Shown here one piece after another: positions 7,342 through 15,171 of a stretch of 64,000 bases of DNA. The notes under the pieces were generated by a model that was not told the DNA's origin, did not search any database, and saw only the letters and a list, made by a program, of their open reading frames with translations. Position numbers and translations under genes: made by a program. The stretch lies in contig NZ_LMDI01000007.1 in assembly GCF_001425785.1 (NCBI RefSeq), forward strand, positions 1-64,000, read 5' to 3'. Positions within the stretch are counted from its first letter, which is position 1. Every line of letters starts with the position of its first letter. The DNA comes from Rhizobacter sp. Root1221 (GTDB taxonomy: Bacteria > Pseudomonadota > Gammaproteobacteria > Burkholderiales > Burkholderiaceae_C).

Positions 7342-8736
7342 ATGTTGAACCCCATCGGCCTCGGCAAGTCCACGTTCAAGGAACCGCGGCAAGAACAAGT
7401 GGATGCGCAAACCTCCAAGGCGCCTTCCTCGAGTTCCGGCGGACACCATGAGGGTGAACTCGCGGGGCTGAAACCCCGGACGCTGACGAGAAGTCCCGTA
7501 ATCCGAAGGAACGACAAAACCCGCGCCGAAAACCTCGGCATCCCGCCGACCGCTCGGGCGAGCGGGTCACGGCCGTCGACCAGCGTGGACGTTCCCAGCG
7601 CCCTGCCCTCTACCTCGCGGCCGCGCTCCAGCATGGTCACGGAGGGCAAGCAGGAGTTGCTCAGCAAACTCCAGACCATTCGGCAGCACTTCACCACGCT
7701 GCTTGCCGGGAACTGGTCGCCCGGGCCCATGGACGATGACTTTGACCACGCGATGTTGCCCATCATGGTCGCAGCGGAGAACAAGCGCACGCCGAATTTG
7801 AAGCTGACCGTGTTGCCCACCGGAACGGGACTCGTGCAATGGCTTGAAAACAAGCCGCAGCCGGAGCCCAAATGGTACGAAAAGGCGAAGCCCTACAACG
7901 AGCGGGTGATGTTCACCATGCCGGGATTTTCCGCCCACAAGGTCGTGGCCGATGTAATGCAAGACAGCAAGGGAAACGTTTCCGTGCTGGTGGTGGAGCC
8001 GCTCGGTTTCAAGGAGAACGCGCAGATAGCGATGCGTGACGTGGCGCTGCCGACAATATTGAAGGCCGTGCAGAACAGCCCCTTGGGAAAGAAGATTTCC
8101 GTGACGGTGCTGGCGCTCGACACGATGAAGTCCGACAACGACTGTCGCATCTTCGGATTGTCTGCCGCATCAAAGATGGCTGATCAACCCAAGTATTTCG
8201 AGGCCCTGCACGCGCAGAACATCAAGGGCCGAATGAAGGCGGCCAACGGGGGAACTGCACAAGTGCTGGCCGAACGGGGCGGCATCAAGATCATCGAGGG
8301 CAAGGACGTTCTGCCCTTTGGCTTCGTCAAGCACTCGCAGTCCGAGACCACCCTCAACCACTGGCGTGAAAAGAATCCGTCGGCAGCTGCCCATGCCGTC
8401 AACAAGAAGGGGCAGACATTGGCCGTGCGATATGCCGATCACAGGACCATTCGCCATGAGGATCCGGTCACGACACAGGGACGGCAGCGCATGGTTCGCG
8501 GAGTCCAGTCCAAAACGTCCCCCGTGAGTACGTCAATCGAGAAGAAGCGACTCGAGTACATCGATCGCACCATGCACTATCTCGCGAACCTGCCCGACAC
8601 GGATGTCCAGGAGTTCATTGCACCGTTTGACCACGCACTTCGATTTCAAGGAGTCCCTGAAGTGATCGACCCACTCTATTACAAGCGCACACTGGGACCA
8701 AACCCTGCTACGTTGCCGTTCATGGCGGACATCTGA
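7342..8736 (+). CDS. YopJ-family (C55) acetyltransferase, probable type III effector
   Basis: Encodes 464 residues. The catalytic triad of the YopJ/AvrRxv/HopZ family is visible: His199 in H-K-V-V-A-D, Glu219 in V-V-E-P-L and Cys268 in N-D-C-R-I-F-G-L-S-A-A. Spacings of 20 and 49 resemble YopJ (109/128/172). Downstream, L-P-x-G-F-V-K-H-S-Q-S, N-P-S, V-N-K-K-G-Q-T and S-I-E-K-K-R-L-E-Y match the conserved C-terminal half. Such proteins acetylate Ser/Thr/Lys of host kinases or immune regulators after type III injection. The first 100 residues are Ser/Pro/Arg-rich and unstructured, as expected of a secretion signal. Base composition is visibly less GC-rich than neighbouring genes, suggesting transfer. 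The start at 7342 leaves 36 bases after the candidate -10. No secretion gene or chaperone is adjacent. Confidence 0.85.
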   Translation: MLNPIGLGKSTFKEPRQEQVDAQTSKAPSSSSGGHHEGELAGLKPRTLTRSPVIRRNDKTRAENLGIPPTARASGSRPSTSVDVPSALPSTSRPRSSMVTEGKQELLSKLQTIRQHFTTLLAGNWSPGPMDDDFDHAMLPIMVAAENKRTPNLKLTVLPTGTGLVQWLENKPQPEPKWYEKAKPYNERVMFTMPGFSAHKVVADVMQDSKGNVSVLVVEPLGFKENAQIAMRDVALPTILKAVQNSPLGKKISVTVLALDTMKSDNDCRIFGLSAASKMADQPKYFEALHAQNIKGRMKAANGGTAQVLAERGGIKIIEGKDVLPFGFVKHSQSETTLNHWREKNPSAAAHAVNKKGQTLAVRYADHRTIRHEDPVTTQGRQRMVRGVQSKTSPVSTSIEKKRLEYIDRTMHYLANLPDTDVQEFIAPFDHALRFQGVPEVIDPLYYKRTLGPNPATLPFMADI

Positions 8737-8806
8737 CGGCGCATCGACAGATTGGCCGCGTTCGACCAAGGCAGGGTCTGAACGTTCAATGCACAGGTCA
8801 CCACGT

Positions 8807-9304
8807 TCAGGTCAACACACAGGCCGACACCACGATGCCGTCTTCGTCGGCGTAGAGCCAGTCGCCCGGGCGCACCCACACGCCCTGCACCTTCACGGCC
8901 ACGTCGCGCTGGCCTTCGTTGCGGCGCTCGGTGGGCAGCGGGATCAGCGCCAGCGCGCGGATGCCCACGTCGCACACCGCGAGTTCGGCGGTGTCACGCA
9001 CGCAGCCGTCCACCACCACGCCCGCCCACCCGTTCCTGGCCGCGGCCGCGCCGATGTTGCCGCCAATCAGCGCACGGCGCAGCGAGGCGCCACCGTCCAC
9101 CACCAGCACACGGCCGTCACCCGGGGACTCGAGTGCGGCCTTCACGAGCGAGTTGTCCTCGAAACACTTCACCGTGGTCACCTGCCCCGAGAACTTGCGG
9201 CGCTGCCCGTAGTCGTGGAACACGGGGGGCAGCACGCGGAAGGTGTCGTCCGAGGTGGCCTTGTGGGTGTCGCAGAAGTCGCAGGTCGCGAAGTTCGTGG
9301 TCAT
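8807..9304 (-). CDS. RraA-family protein (RNase E regulator / HMG aldolase fold)
   Basis: Encodes 165 residues, matching RraA length. It shows F-A-T-C-D-F-C-D near the N-terminus, V-K-C-F-E-D-N-S, V-L-V-V-D-G-G, G-N-I-G-A-x-A-A-R-N-G-W, V-V-D-G-C-V-R-D and R-P-G-D-W-L-Y-A-D-E-D-G. The G-x-V-R-D Arg and the Asp/Gly residues are shared by RraA and the class II 4-hydroxy-4-methyl-2-oxoglutarate aldolases, which are hard to tell apart. It follows the TPP enzyme by 59 bases on the same strand and probably belongs to the MFS/TPP operon. That context favours a small-molecule role over RNase E inhibition, though this is only an inference. Confidence 0.8.
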   Translation of the reverse strand: MTTNFATCDFCDTHKATSDDTFRVLPPVFHDYGQRRKFSGQVTTVKCFEDNSLVKAALESPGDGRVLVVDGGASLRRALIGGNIGAAAARNGWAGVVVDGCVRDTAELAVCDVGIRALALIPLPTERRNEGQRDVAVKVQGVWVRPGDWLYADEDGIVVSACVLT

Positions 9305-9363
9305 GCGATGGAGCCTTCCTGAGGATCGTTCGGAGACGTCGGTGGCATTGTAGGCATCGGGCC

Positions 9364-11079
9364 TCACCCCACCCGGCGGGCCTGCGCGGCCTGGCAAATG
9401 GCGGTGAGCGTGGTGCGGCTGGTGCTGACGTCGGCGTCGAGCCGCAGGTGCAGCAGCGTGGGCTGCCCGCTGGACAAGGCGGCGGCGAAGGCCGGTTCGA
9501 ACGCCGCAGTGGTGTCCAAGGTGTCGGCCCGCCAGCCGAATGCCCGGGCGAGCGCCGCGAAGTCGGGGTTGAACAGGTCGCTGCCACTCACGCGGCCGGG
9601 GTACTCGCGCTCCTGGTGCATGCGGATCGTGCCGTACGTGCCGTTGTCCACCACGATGCACACCAGCCGCCGTGCGCCGTAGCCAGTGGCCGTGGCCAGT
9701 TCCTGGCCGGTCATGAGGAAGTCGCCGTCGCCTGCGATGTTGACCACGGTGCGCTCCGGGTACAGCAGCGCCGCGGCCACCGCCGCCGGCACCCCGTAGC
9801 CCATGGCGCCAGCCGTGGGGGCGAGTTGCGTGCGGCCGTGGTGCTGCAGCCCGTGGTACCGCACGAATCGGTGCAGCCAGCCCGAGTAGTTGCCGGCGCC
9901 GTTGGTGTACACGGTGTCGGCCGGGGCCAGGCGCTGCACGGTTTTCATCACCACCGCCATGTCGAGCGGTTCGACGGCATGGGTGGCGTGGTTGGTTTCG
10001 TAGTCGGCATGGGCGGCGGCCGTCCAGTCGGCCCACGGCAGCGTCACCGGCGCCGCCAGGGTCTCCAGCGCCTTCGCGGCGTTCTGCATCGACGCCTGCA
10101 GCATCAGGTCGGCGGCGTACACCCGGCCCAGTTCCTCGGGGCCGGCGTGCACGTGGATCAGCTGCTGGTCGGGGCGCGGTGCCTTCAGCAGCGTGTAGCC
10201 GCCGGTGGTCATCTCGCCGAGCCGCGGCCCCACCGCGAGGATCAGGTCGGCCGCACGCACCCGTTCGGCCAGCCGCGGGTTGATGCCGATGCCCACGTCA
10301 CCCGCGTAGTTCGGGTGCCGGTTGTCGAACACGTCCTGGAAGCGGAAGGCACAGCCCACGGGCAACTGCCAGTTTTCCGCGAAACGTTCCAGGGCCTGGC
10401 AGGCGGGACCGTCCCAGCCGCTGCCGCCGGCGATCACGAACGGACGCTGGGATGCCAGCAGCAGGCGGCGCACGTCGCGCAGCGCACCCGGGGCGGGCCA
10501 CGCGGTGGCCGGTTCGGCGCGCGGCAGCACTGGCGCGGTGGTGAGGTGGGTCAGCATGTCTTCCGGCAACACCAGCACCACCGGGCCGGGCCGCCCCTGC
10601 ATCGCGGTGTGGAAGGCACGCGCCACGTACTCGGGCAGGCGGCCGGCGTCGTGCACCTCCCCCACCCACTTCGCAAACCCGAGCGTGCCGGGGCCGAACA
10701 CCTGGCGGTAGTCGAGTTCCTGGAAGGCCTCGCGGTCGCGCTGGTCACTGGCCACCTGGCCGATGAACAGCACCATCGGCGTGCTGTCCTGGAACGCGGT
10801 GTGCAGGCCGATGCTGGCGTTGGTGGCCCCCGGCCCGCGGGTGACGAAGCAGATCCCCGGACGGCCGGTCAGCTTGCCCTGGGCCTCGGCCATGAACGCC
10901 GCCCCACCCTCCTGGCGGCACGCCACGAAACGGATGCGGTCGCGGTGTTCATGGAAACCGTCGAGGACGGCGAGGAAACTCTCGCCCGGCACACCGAAGA
11001 CGGTGTCGATGCCCTGGGCGATCAAGGCCTCCACCAGGAGGTGGCCGGCCGGTCGGTTCAGCGGGGTGGCGTGTGTCAT
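9364..11079 (-). CDS. Thiamine-diphosphate-dependent enzyme, acetolactate-synthase-like
   Basis: Encodes 571 residues with the three-domain layout of the acetohydroxyacid synthase/benzoylformate decarboxylase family. The N-terminal pyrimidine-binding domain has V-F-G-V-P-G-E-S-F and the activating Glu in R-Q-E-G-G-A-A-F. R-G-P-G-A-T-N-A follows. The C-terminal diphosphate-binding domain has I-A-G-D-G-D-F-L-M-T-G then N-G-T-Y-G-T-I-R near residue 470. There is no neighbouring small regulatory ilvN subunit, so catabolic 2-oxoacid decarboxylation or carboligation is more likely than branched-chain synthesis. Its ATG overlaps the stop of the upstream MFS gene by 4 bases, indicating translational coupling and transport of its substrate. 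Confidence 0.85.
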   Translation of the reverse strand: MTHATPLNRPAGHLLVEALIAQGIDTVFGVPGESFLAVLDGFHEHRDRIRFVACRQEGGAAFMAEAQGKLTGRPGICFVTRGPGATNASIGLHTAFQDSTPMVLFIGQVASDQRDREAFQELDYRQVFGPGTLGFAKWVGEVHDAGRLPEYVARAFHTAMQGRPGPVVLVLPEDMLTHLTTAPVLPRAEPATAWPAPGALRDVRRLLLASQRPFVIAGGSGWDGPACQALERFAENWQLPVGCAFRFQDVFDNRHPNYAGDVGIGINPRLAERVRAADLILAVGPRLGEMTTGGYTLLKAPRPDQQLIHVHAGPEELGRVYAADLMLQASMQNAAKALETLAAPVTLPWADWTAAAHADYETNHATHAVEPLDMAVVMKTVQRLAPADTVYTNGAGNYSGWLHRFVRYHGLQHHGRTQLAPTAGAMGYGVPAAVAAALLYPERTVVNIAGDGDFLMTGQELATATGYGARRLVCIVVDNGTYGTIRMHQEREYPGRVSGSDLFNPDFAALARAFGWRADTLDTTAAFEPAFAAALSSGQPTLLHLRLDADVSTSRTTLTAICQAAQARRVG

Positions 11080-12329
11080 GCGGCCACTTTAAGCCCCCCG
11101 CGGCGGCGCGCCACCCCCGCCCCCACCAACGAGGCCGACAACACCCCGAGCGCCAGCGTCAGCGCCGAGCCGTAGAACACACCGCTCGCCGCCCCATGGT
11201 CCAGCAGCGAGCCGAAGATGGGCGCGGCCAGCGCGAATCCGAGGTCGAGGCCGGAGTAGACCGTGCCGTACACACGGCCGGTGGCCCCCGGGGGCGAGGC
11301 CTGCTTGATCAGCATGTCGCGCGACGGGCCCGCGAGGCCGGTGCCGAACCCGGCCACCGCGGCCACGCCGGCTGCCACCATGCCGGGCAACACGCCGGTG
11401 GCCACGAGGCACAGCAGCACGGCCGACGCCAGCAGGCACGAACCGATGATCTTCTCCAGGCGGTCCGCCCCGGCGGCCAGGAACCCGCCCACCACCATGC
11501 CGGCCGCACCGAACAGCATGTAGCCGGTCACCACGAACGCGGTGGCCTCGAACGGCAGGCCATACATGCTCTTGAGCGCCGGGCTCGCAAAGCTCTGGAT
11601 CGCGCTCAGGGCGCAGGTGGAGAAAAAGAAGAACGAGAAGCACAACCACACCGACGGCAGTTGCAGGAACGCGAGCGGGTGTTCGGTGCGCGCGGCGGCA
11701 CCGGCCTTCGCCCCACCCTCGTGGGCCCAGGCCCCTGCCCTGTCGTCGATGGCATCGCGGTTCCACCACAGGACGGCCATCACGAACACCGCCCAGCCGG
11801 CCATGCTGGCCGACGCGATGCGCCACGAACCGGTGGCCGCTGTCAGGCCCGCCAGGAACACCGGCGCGGCCGCCCACCCGAGGTTGCCGCTGATGCCGTG
11901 CACCGAAAACGCGTGGCCGAGCCGGGGCTGCGAGACCCGCTTGTTCAGGATCGTGAAGTCGACCGGATGGAAAGACGCGTTGCCGAGCCCGGCCAGGGCC
12001 GCGCCCAGGAACAGCCCCGGGTAGCCATTCGCCGTGGCCGTGGCGATGGCCCCGAGCACGAAGCAGCTCAGTGCAGCGAACAGGATGGGCCGCGCCCCCA
12101 CGCGGTCCACGAGGAAACCCGACAGCGCCTGGCCCACGCCGGAGATCACGAAGAAGGTGGAGACCAGCAGGCCCAGTTGGGCGTAGTTCAGCCCGAAGTC
12201 CCGGATGAACAGCGGGAACAGCGGCGGCAGCATCAGGTGGAAGAAGTGCGAGGACCCGTGCGCCAGGCCGATGAGGCCGATGGTGCGGGCATCCTGTCGC
12301 AAGGGGGCAGCGGTAGCGGAAGAGGACAT
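11076..12329 (-). CDS. MFS transporter (fosmidomycin-resistance-like)
   Basis: Encodes 417 residues with about 12 hydrophobic segments and MFS loop motifs (S-G-F-L-V-D-R-V-G-A-R near residue 75, R-D-M-L-I-K in the second half). The N-terminal G-L-I-G-L-A-H-G-S-S-H-F-F-H-L segment is typical of the Fsr-like MFS group. The ATG at 12329 is preferred over one 21 bases upstream because it opens directly before the first conserved part. It is the first gene of the operon with the TPP enzyme and RraA-like protein, and is divergent from an AraC regulator. Uptake of the operon's substrate or export of a toxic compound are both possible. Confidence 0.82.
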   Translation of the reverse strand: MSSSATAAPLRQDARTIGLIGLAHGSSHFFHLMLPPLFPLFIRDFGLNYAQLGLLVSTFFVISGVGQALSGFLVDRVGARPILFAALSCFVLGAIATATANGYPGLFLGAALAGLGNASFHPVDFTILNKRVSQPRLGHAFSVHGISGNLGWAAAPVFLAGLTAATGSWRIASASMAGWAVFVMAVLWWNRDAIDDRAGAWAHEGGAKAGAAARTEHPLAFLQLPSVWLCFSFFFFSTCALSAIQSFASPALKSMYGLPFEATAFVVTGYMLFGAAGMVVGGFLAAGADRLEKIIGSCLLASAVLLCLVATGVLPGMVAAGVAAVAGFGTGLAGPSRDMLIKQASPPGATGRVYGTVYSGLDLGFALAAPIFGSLLDHGAASGVFYGSALTLALGVLSASLVGAGVARRRGGLKVAA

Positions 12330-12392
12330 GCGAATGGTCGAACCAATCAAGGGGATTGCTGGACTCTAGGCGCCAGCGGCACGTCCGGGTTA

Positions 12393-12415
12393 CGATAACT
12401 CGTCAAGTTCTATCG
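12393..12415. promoter_or_regulatory. Possible operator dyad between MFS and AraC genes
   Basis: CGATA at 12393-12397 is inverted as TATCG at 12411-12415, with the inner halves AACT and AAGTT also roughly complementary. The site is in the 97-base gap between the divergent starts at 12329 and 12427. It could be the binding site of the adjacent AraC-type regulator, but the match is short. Confidence 0.3.
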
Positions 12416-12426
12416 AGATCCTGCCA

Positions 12427-13263
12427 ATGGCCCGCCCTGCCCCAGCCGACCGCCACCGCGCCAGCGTGCCACCGGTGGACCCGAACCAGTTCACCCCCAC
12501 GCGGGAGCACCCGGTGCGCGCGAAGAGCCGCAAGCTGCAGGCCGACACCCGGATCGACCCGCACCAGCACCCGTGGGCCCAGGTGGCGTTTTCGATGACG
12601 GGCGTGATCCGCCTGACGGCCGGCCGGGGCTCGTACATCGTGCCGCCGTCCCGGGCGGTGTGGATTCCCCCGGGCGTGGAACACGTGGTGAGCGTGCTGG
12701 AAGACGCCGAGCTGCGCACCATCTACCTGTTCCAGGACGAGCACCACTGCGGCCCCGACGGCCCCGCGGCACCCGACTCACCATGGCGCGAATGCCGGGT
12801 GCTGGAGGTGTCGAGCCTGATGCGCGAGCTGGTGATGCAGCTCACCGTGGAACCCGGCGAACGGGCACCCACCGACCGCGAATTCCACCTGAGCATGCTC
12901 GTGCTCGACGAACTGCGCCGCGCGCAGCCGGTGCCCCTCGGCGTGGATCTGCCGCACGACAAGCGCCTGCTGGCGTTGTGCGAGGCCGTCATCGACGACC
13001 CGTCGCGCTGGAGCACGCTCGACGAATGGGCGCGCAGCATCGGCGCCAGCCCGCGCACGGTGGCGCGGCTCTTCCGCAGCGAGCTGGGCTCCACCTTCCT
13101 GCAGTGGCGCCAGCAGGTGCTGCTGTCGAAGGCCCTCGCGATGGCCGCGCGCAAGCTGCCCATGGCGGTGATCTCCGCCGAACTGGGCTACGCGAGCCCC
13201 AGCGCGTTCACGGCGATGGTGCGCCGCTCCGTGGGCGCGCCACCCAGCCGATTCTTCAGCTGA
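12427..13263 (+). CDS. AraC-family regulator with cupin sensor domain
   Basis: Encodes 278 residues. The N-terminal half is a cupin: H-Q-H-P-W-A-Q near residue 42 and the following G-x-I-R-L-T and W-I-P-P-G-V-E-H. The C-terminal 90 residues hold the two helix-turn-helix motifs: S-T-L-D-E-W-A-R-S-I-G-A-S-P-R-T-V-A-R-L-F-R-S-E-L-G and the second, A-V-I-S-A-E-L-G-Y-A-S-P-S-A-F-T-A-M-V-R-R. It is transcribed away from the MFS-TPP-RraA operon and is the obvious candidate to control it. Its stop abuts the stop of the convergent MBL-fold gene with no spacer. Confidence 0.88.
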   Translation: MARPAPADRHRASVPPVDPNQFTPTREHPVRAKSRKLQADTRIDPHQHPWAQVAFSMTGVIRLTAGRGSYIVPPSRAVWIPPGVEHVVSVLEDAELRTIYLFQDEHHCGPDGPAAPDSPWRECRVLEVSSLMRELVMQLTVEPGERAPTDREFHLSMLVLDELRRAQPVPLGVDLPHDKRLLALCEAVIDDPSRWSTLDEWARSIGASPRTVARLFRSELGSTFLQWRQQVLLSKALAMAARKLPMAVISAELGYASPSAFTAMVRRSVGAPPSRFFS

Positions 13264-14361
13264 TCAGCGCCACCACGCCTGGCCCGCGGCGGGCGCAAGC
13301 AGGTCCAGGCGCTCGCCCATGCGCGGTGTGCTGACGGACACCCCCTTCTCCGCCGCCAGCGCGAGGATGCGCTCGAACGGTTCCGTCCACGGGTGCAGTG
13401 CCAGGTCGAAGGTGCCGTTGTGGATGGGCATCATCTGGCGCCCGCGCAGGTCGAGGTGGGCCTGCAGGCTCTGTTCCGGCTGCATGTGCACGTCGGGCCA
13501 GGCCTTGTCGTACGCGCCGGTCTCCACCATCGCGAGGTCGAACGGGCCGAAGCGGTCGCCGATGGCCTTGAACCCGTCGAAGTAGCCGCCGTCGCCGCTG
13601 AAGAAGACGCGGGCCTCCGGGGCGATCACGGTCCACGACGCCCAGAGCGTGCGGTCGCGGTCGGTCAGCCCTCGGCCGGAGAAGTGCTGCGCCGGGGTGG
13701 CCACCAGCTGCACGTTCCCGATCGTGACGCCCTGCCACCAGTCGAACTGCTCCACCTTCGCCGCCGGCACGCCCCACTCGACGAGCCGGTCACCCACGCC
13801 CAGGGGCGCGAGGAAGCGGCGCACCTTGGGCGCCAGCGCCAGCACGGCGTCGTGGTCGAGGTGGTCGTAGTGGTCGTGCGACAGGATCACCGCCTCGATG
13901 TCGGGCAGGTTCTCCAGCGCGATGGGCGGCGCGTGGAACCGCTTCGGCCCGGCGAACCCGACCGGGGACGCCCGCTCCGAGAACACCGGGTCGGTCAACC
14001 AGAACTTGCCGTCCAGCTTGAGCAGCATCGTCGAATGGCCGAGGCGCCACAGGCTGGCACCGGGCGCCGCCAGCAGATCGGCCTGGGTCAGTGGCAACAC
14101 CTGGATGGGACGGGCCGGGGCGGCATCGGCGGGTTTGTCCGTCATCAGGCGCCACACGATCTTCAGCGTGCCGCCGAACCCGGGCTGGGTGGTGGGCGCG
14201 AGGTTGTGGAACCGGCCGTCACCGAAGTGATCGGACGCGGCAGGGCCGTCGGCAGCAAGCGACGGGCGGCAGCAGGCGATGGAGAGGGCCATGAGCGTGG
14301 TGATCAGCAGGCTGGGCACGAGGACCCGGGTTTGACGGAGATTCGGCACGGGGCAATCCAT
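13264..14361 (-). CDS. Exported MBL-fold metallohydrolase (NAPE-PLD/UlaG-like)
   Basis: Encodes 365 residues. A hydrophobic N-terminal segment with S-I-A-C-C-R indicates export, possibly as a lipoprotein. The zinc site is S-H-D-H-Y-D-H-L-D near residue 170, followed by T-P-A-Q-H-F-S-G-R, F-F-S-G-D-G-G and M-P-I-H-N-G-T-F. The G-H-S-T-M-L-L-K-L-D-G and T-D-P-V-F-S pattern is that of the N-acyl-phosphatidylethanolamine phospholipase D-like/UlaG branch. A phosphodiesterase or lactonase acting on a lipid-like substrate in the envelope is likely. It is divergent from a TetR regulator with palindromes in between, so it is probably induced by a ligand of that regulator. Confidence 0.83.
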   Translation of the reverse strand: MDCPVPNLRQTRVLVPSLLITTLMALSIACCRPSLAADGPAASDHFGDGRFHNLAPTTQPGFGGTLKIVWRLMTDKPADAAPARPIQVLPLTQADLLAAPGASLWRLGHSTMLLKLDGKFWLTDPVFSERASPVGFAGPKRFHAPPIALENLPDIEAVILSHDHYDHLDHDAVLALAPKVRRFLAPLGVGDRLVEWGVPAAKVEQFDWWQGVTIGNVQLVATPAQHFSGRGLTDRDRTLWASWTVIAPEARVFFSGDGGYFDGFKAIGDRFGPFDLAMVETGAYDKAWPDVHMQPEQSLQAHLDLRGRQMMPIHNGTFDLALHPWTEPFERILALAAEKGVSVSTPRMGERLDLLAPAAGQAWWR

Positions 14362-14365
14362 TAAT

Positions 14366-14404
14366 TACACTGCACAGTGTAGTTTACTCGCGAAGAAAGT
14401 AAAC
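14366..14404. promoter_or_regulatory. TetR-type operators
   Basis: A perfect 16-base palindrome, TACACTGCACAGTGTA, occupies 14366-14381. It is followed directly by a second inverted repeat, GTTTACT (14382-14388) and AGTAAAC (14398-14404), with 9 bases between. Both lie in the 65-base gap between the divergent MBL and TetR genes, overlapping where both promoters must be. Repression of both genes by the TetR protein is inferred. Confidence 0.65.
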
Positions 14405-14426
14405 TCACCCGTGTAGAATTTTTGGC

Positions 14427-15095
14427 ATGTCTTCTGAGTCCCCCTCGAGCCCTGCCCCCGCCCGCCTCACCGACCGCAAGCGCGAGGCCATCGTGCAGGC
14501 CGCGATCGACGAGTTCCGGCAGCACGGGTTCGCTGGCACCAGCATGGACCGGCTCGCCGCCGTTGCCGGGGTCTCCAAGCGCACGGTCTACAACCACTTC
14601 CCGAGCAAGGACGAGCTCTTCGCCGAGATCCTCCACCAGCTGTTCGAGCACAGCCAGGCGGTGACCGGCGTGGCCTACAGCCACACCCGCCCGTTGCGCG
14701 ATCAGTTGCGAGAGCTGATGGCCCAGAAGATGGCCTTGCTGAACGACGCCACGTTCATCAGCCTGGCGCGCGTGGGCATTGCCGAGGTGATGCACGCCCC
14801 CGAACGGGCGCTGGCCATCGTGGGCCGCATGGCCGAGAAGGAGGAAGCGCTCGTCACCTGGCTGCGAGCGGCCCAGGCCGACGGGCGGCTGCGCGCCGTC
14901 GATCCCGCGTACGCCGCCCAGCAGCTGCAGGGGATGGTGAAGGCCTTTGCCTTCTGGCCGCAGCTGACCCTGGGCCAGCCACCGCTGTCCGCCGCCGAAC
15001 AGACCCGCGTGCTCGACGACTGCGTCGACATGTTCCTCGGATTCCACGACACGGGGCCGTCCGCCAATTCCTGGAAACCCGCCCCCTACCTTTGA
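14427..15095 (+). CDS. TetR/AcrR-family transcriptional regulator
   Basis: Encodes 222 residues. The N-terminal DNA-binding domain is clear: I-V-Q-A-A-I-D-E-F, then G-F-A-G-T-S-M-D-R-L-A-A-V-A-G-V-S-K-R-T-V-Y-N-H-F-P-S-K-D-E-L-F (split here as T-S-M-D and V-Y-N-H-F). The C-terminal helical domain begins with a Pro/Leu-rich stretch near residue 90 and resembles the AcrR C-terminal type TetR_C_7. It is divergent from the MBL-fold hydrolase gene with operator-like palindromes between, and is most simply its repressor. Confidence 0.88.
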   Translation: MSSESPSSPAPARLTDRKREAIVQAAIDEFRQHGFAGTSMDRLAAVAGVSKRTVYNHFPSKDELFAEILHQLFEHSQAVTGVAYSHTRPLRDQLRELMAQKMALLNDATFISLARVGIAEVMHAPERALAIVGRMAEKEEALVTWLRAAQADGRLRAVDPAYAAQQLQGMVKAFAFWPQLTLGQPPLSAAEQTRVLDDCVDMFLGFHDTGPSANSWKPAPYL

Positions 15096-15171
15096 TTGCA
15101 GATGGGGGGTACCCAGCCCTCGGCCGGTGTGACATATTGCTCGGAAGCCAGCCCTGTGCAAAGGACACACC

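Noticed and set aside
8778-8810. CTGAACG/CGTTCAG inverted repeat after the YopJ-like gene as a terminator
   Set aside because: The stem is 7 bases with a 19-base loop and no T-run on either strand.
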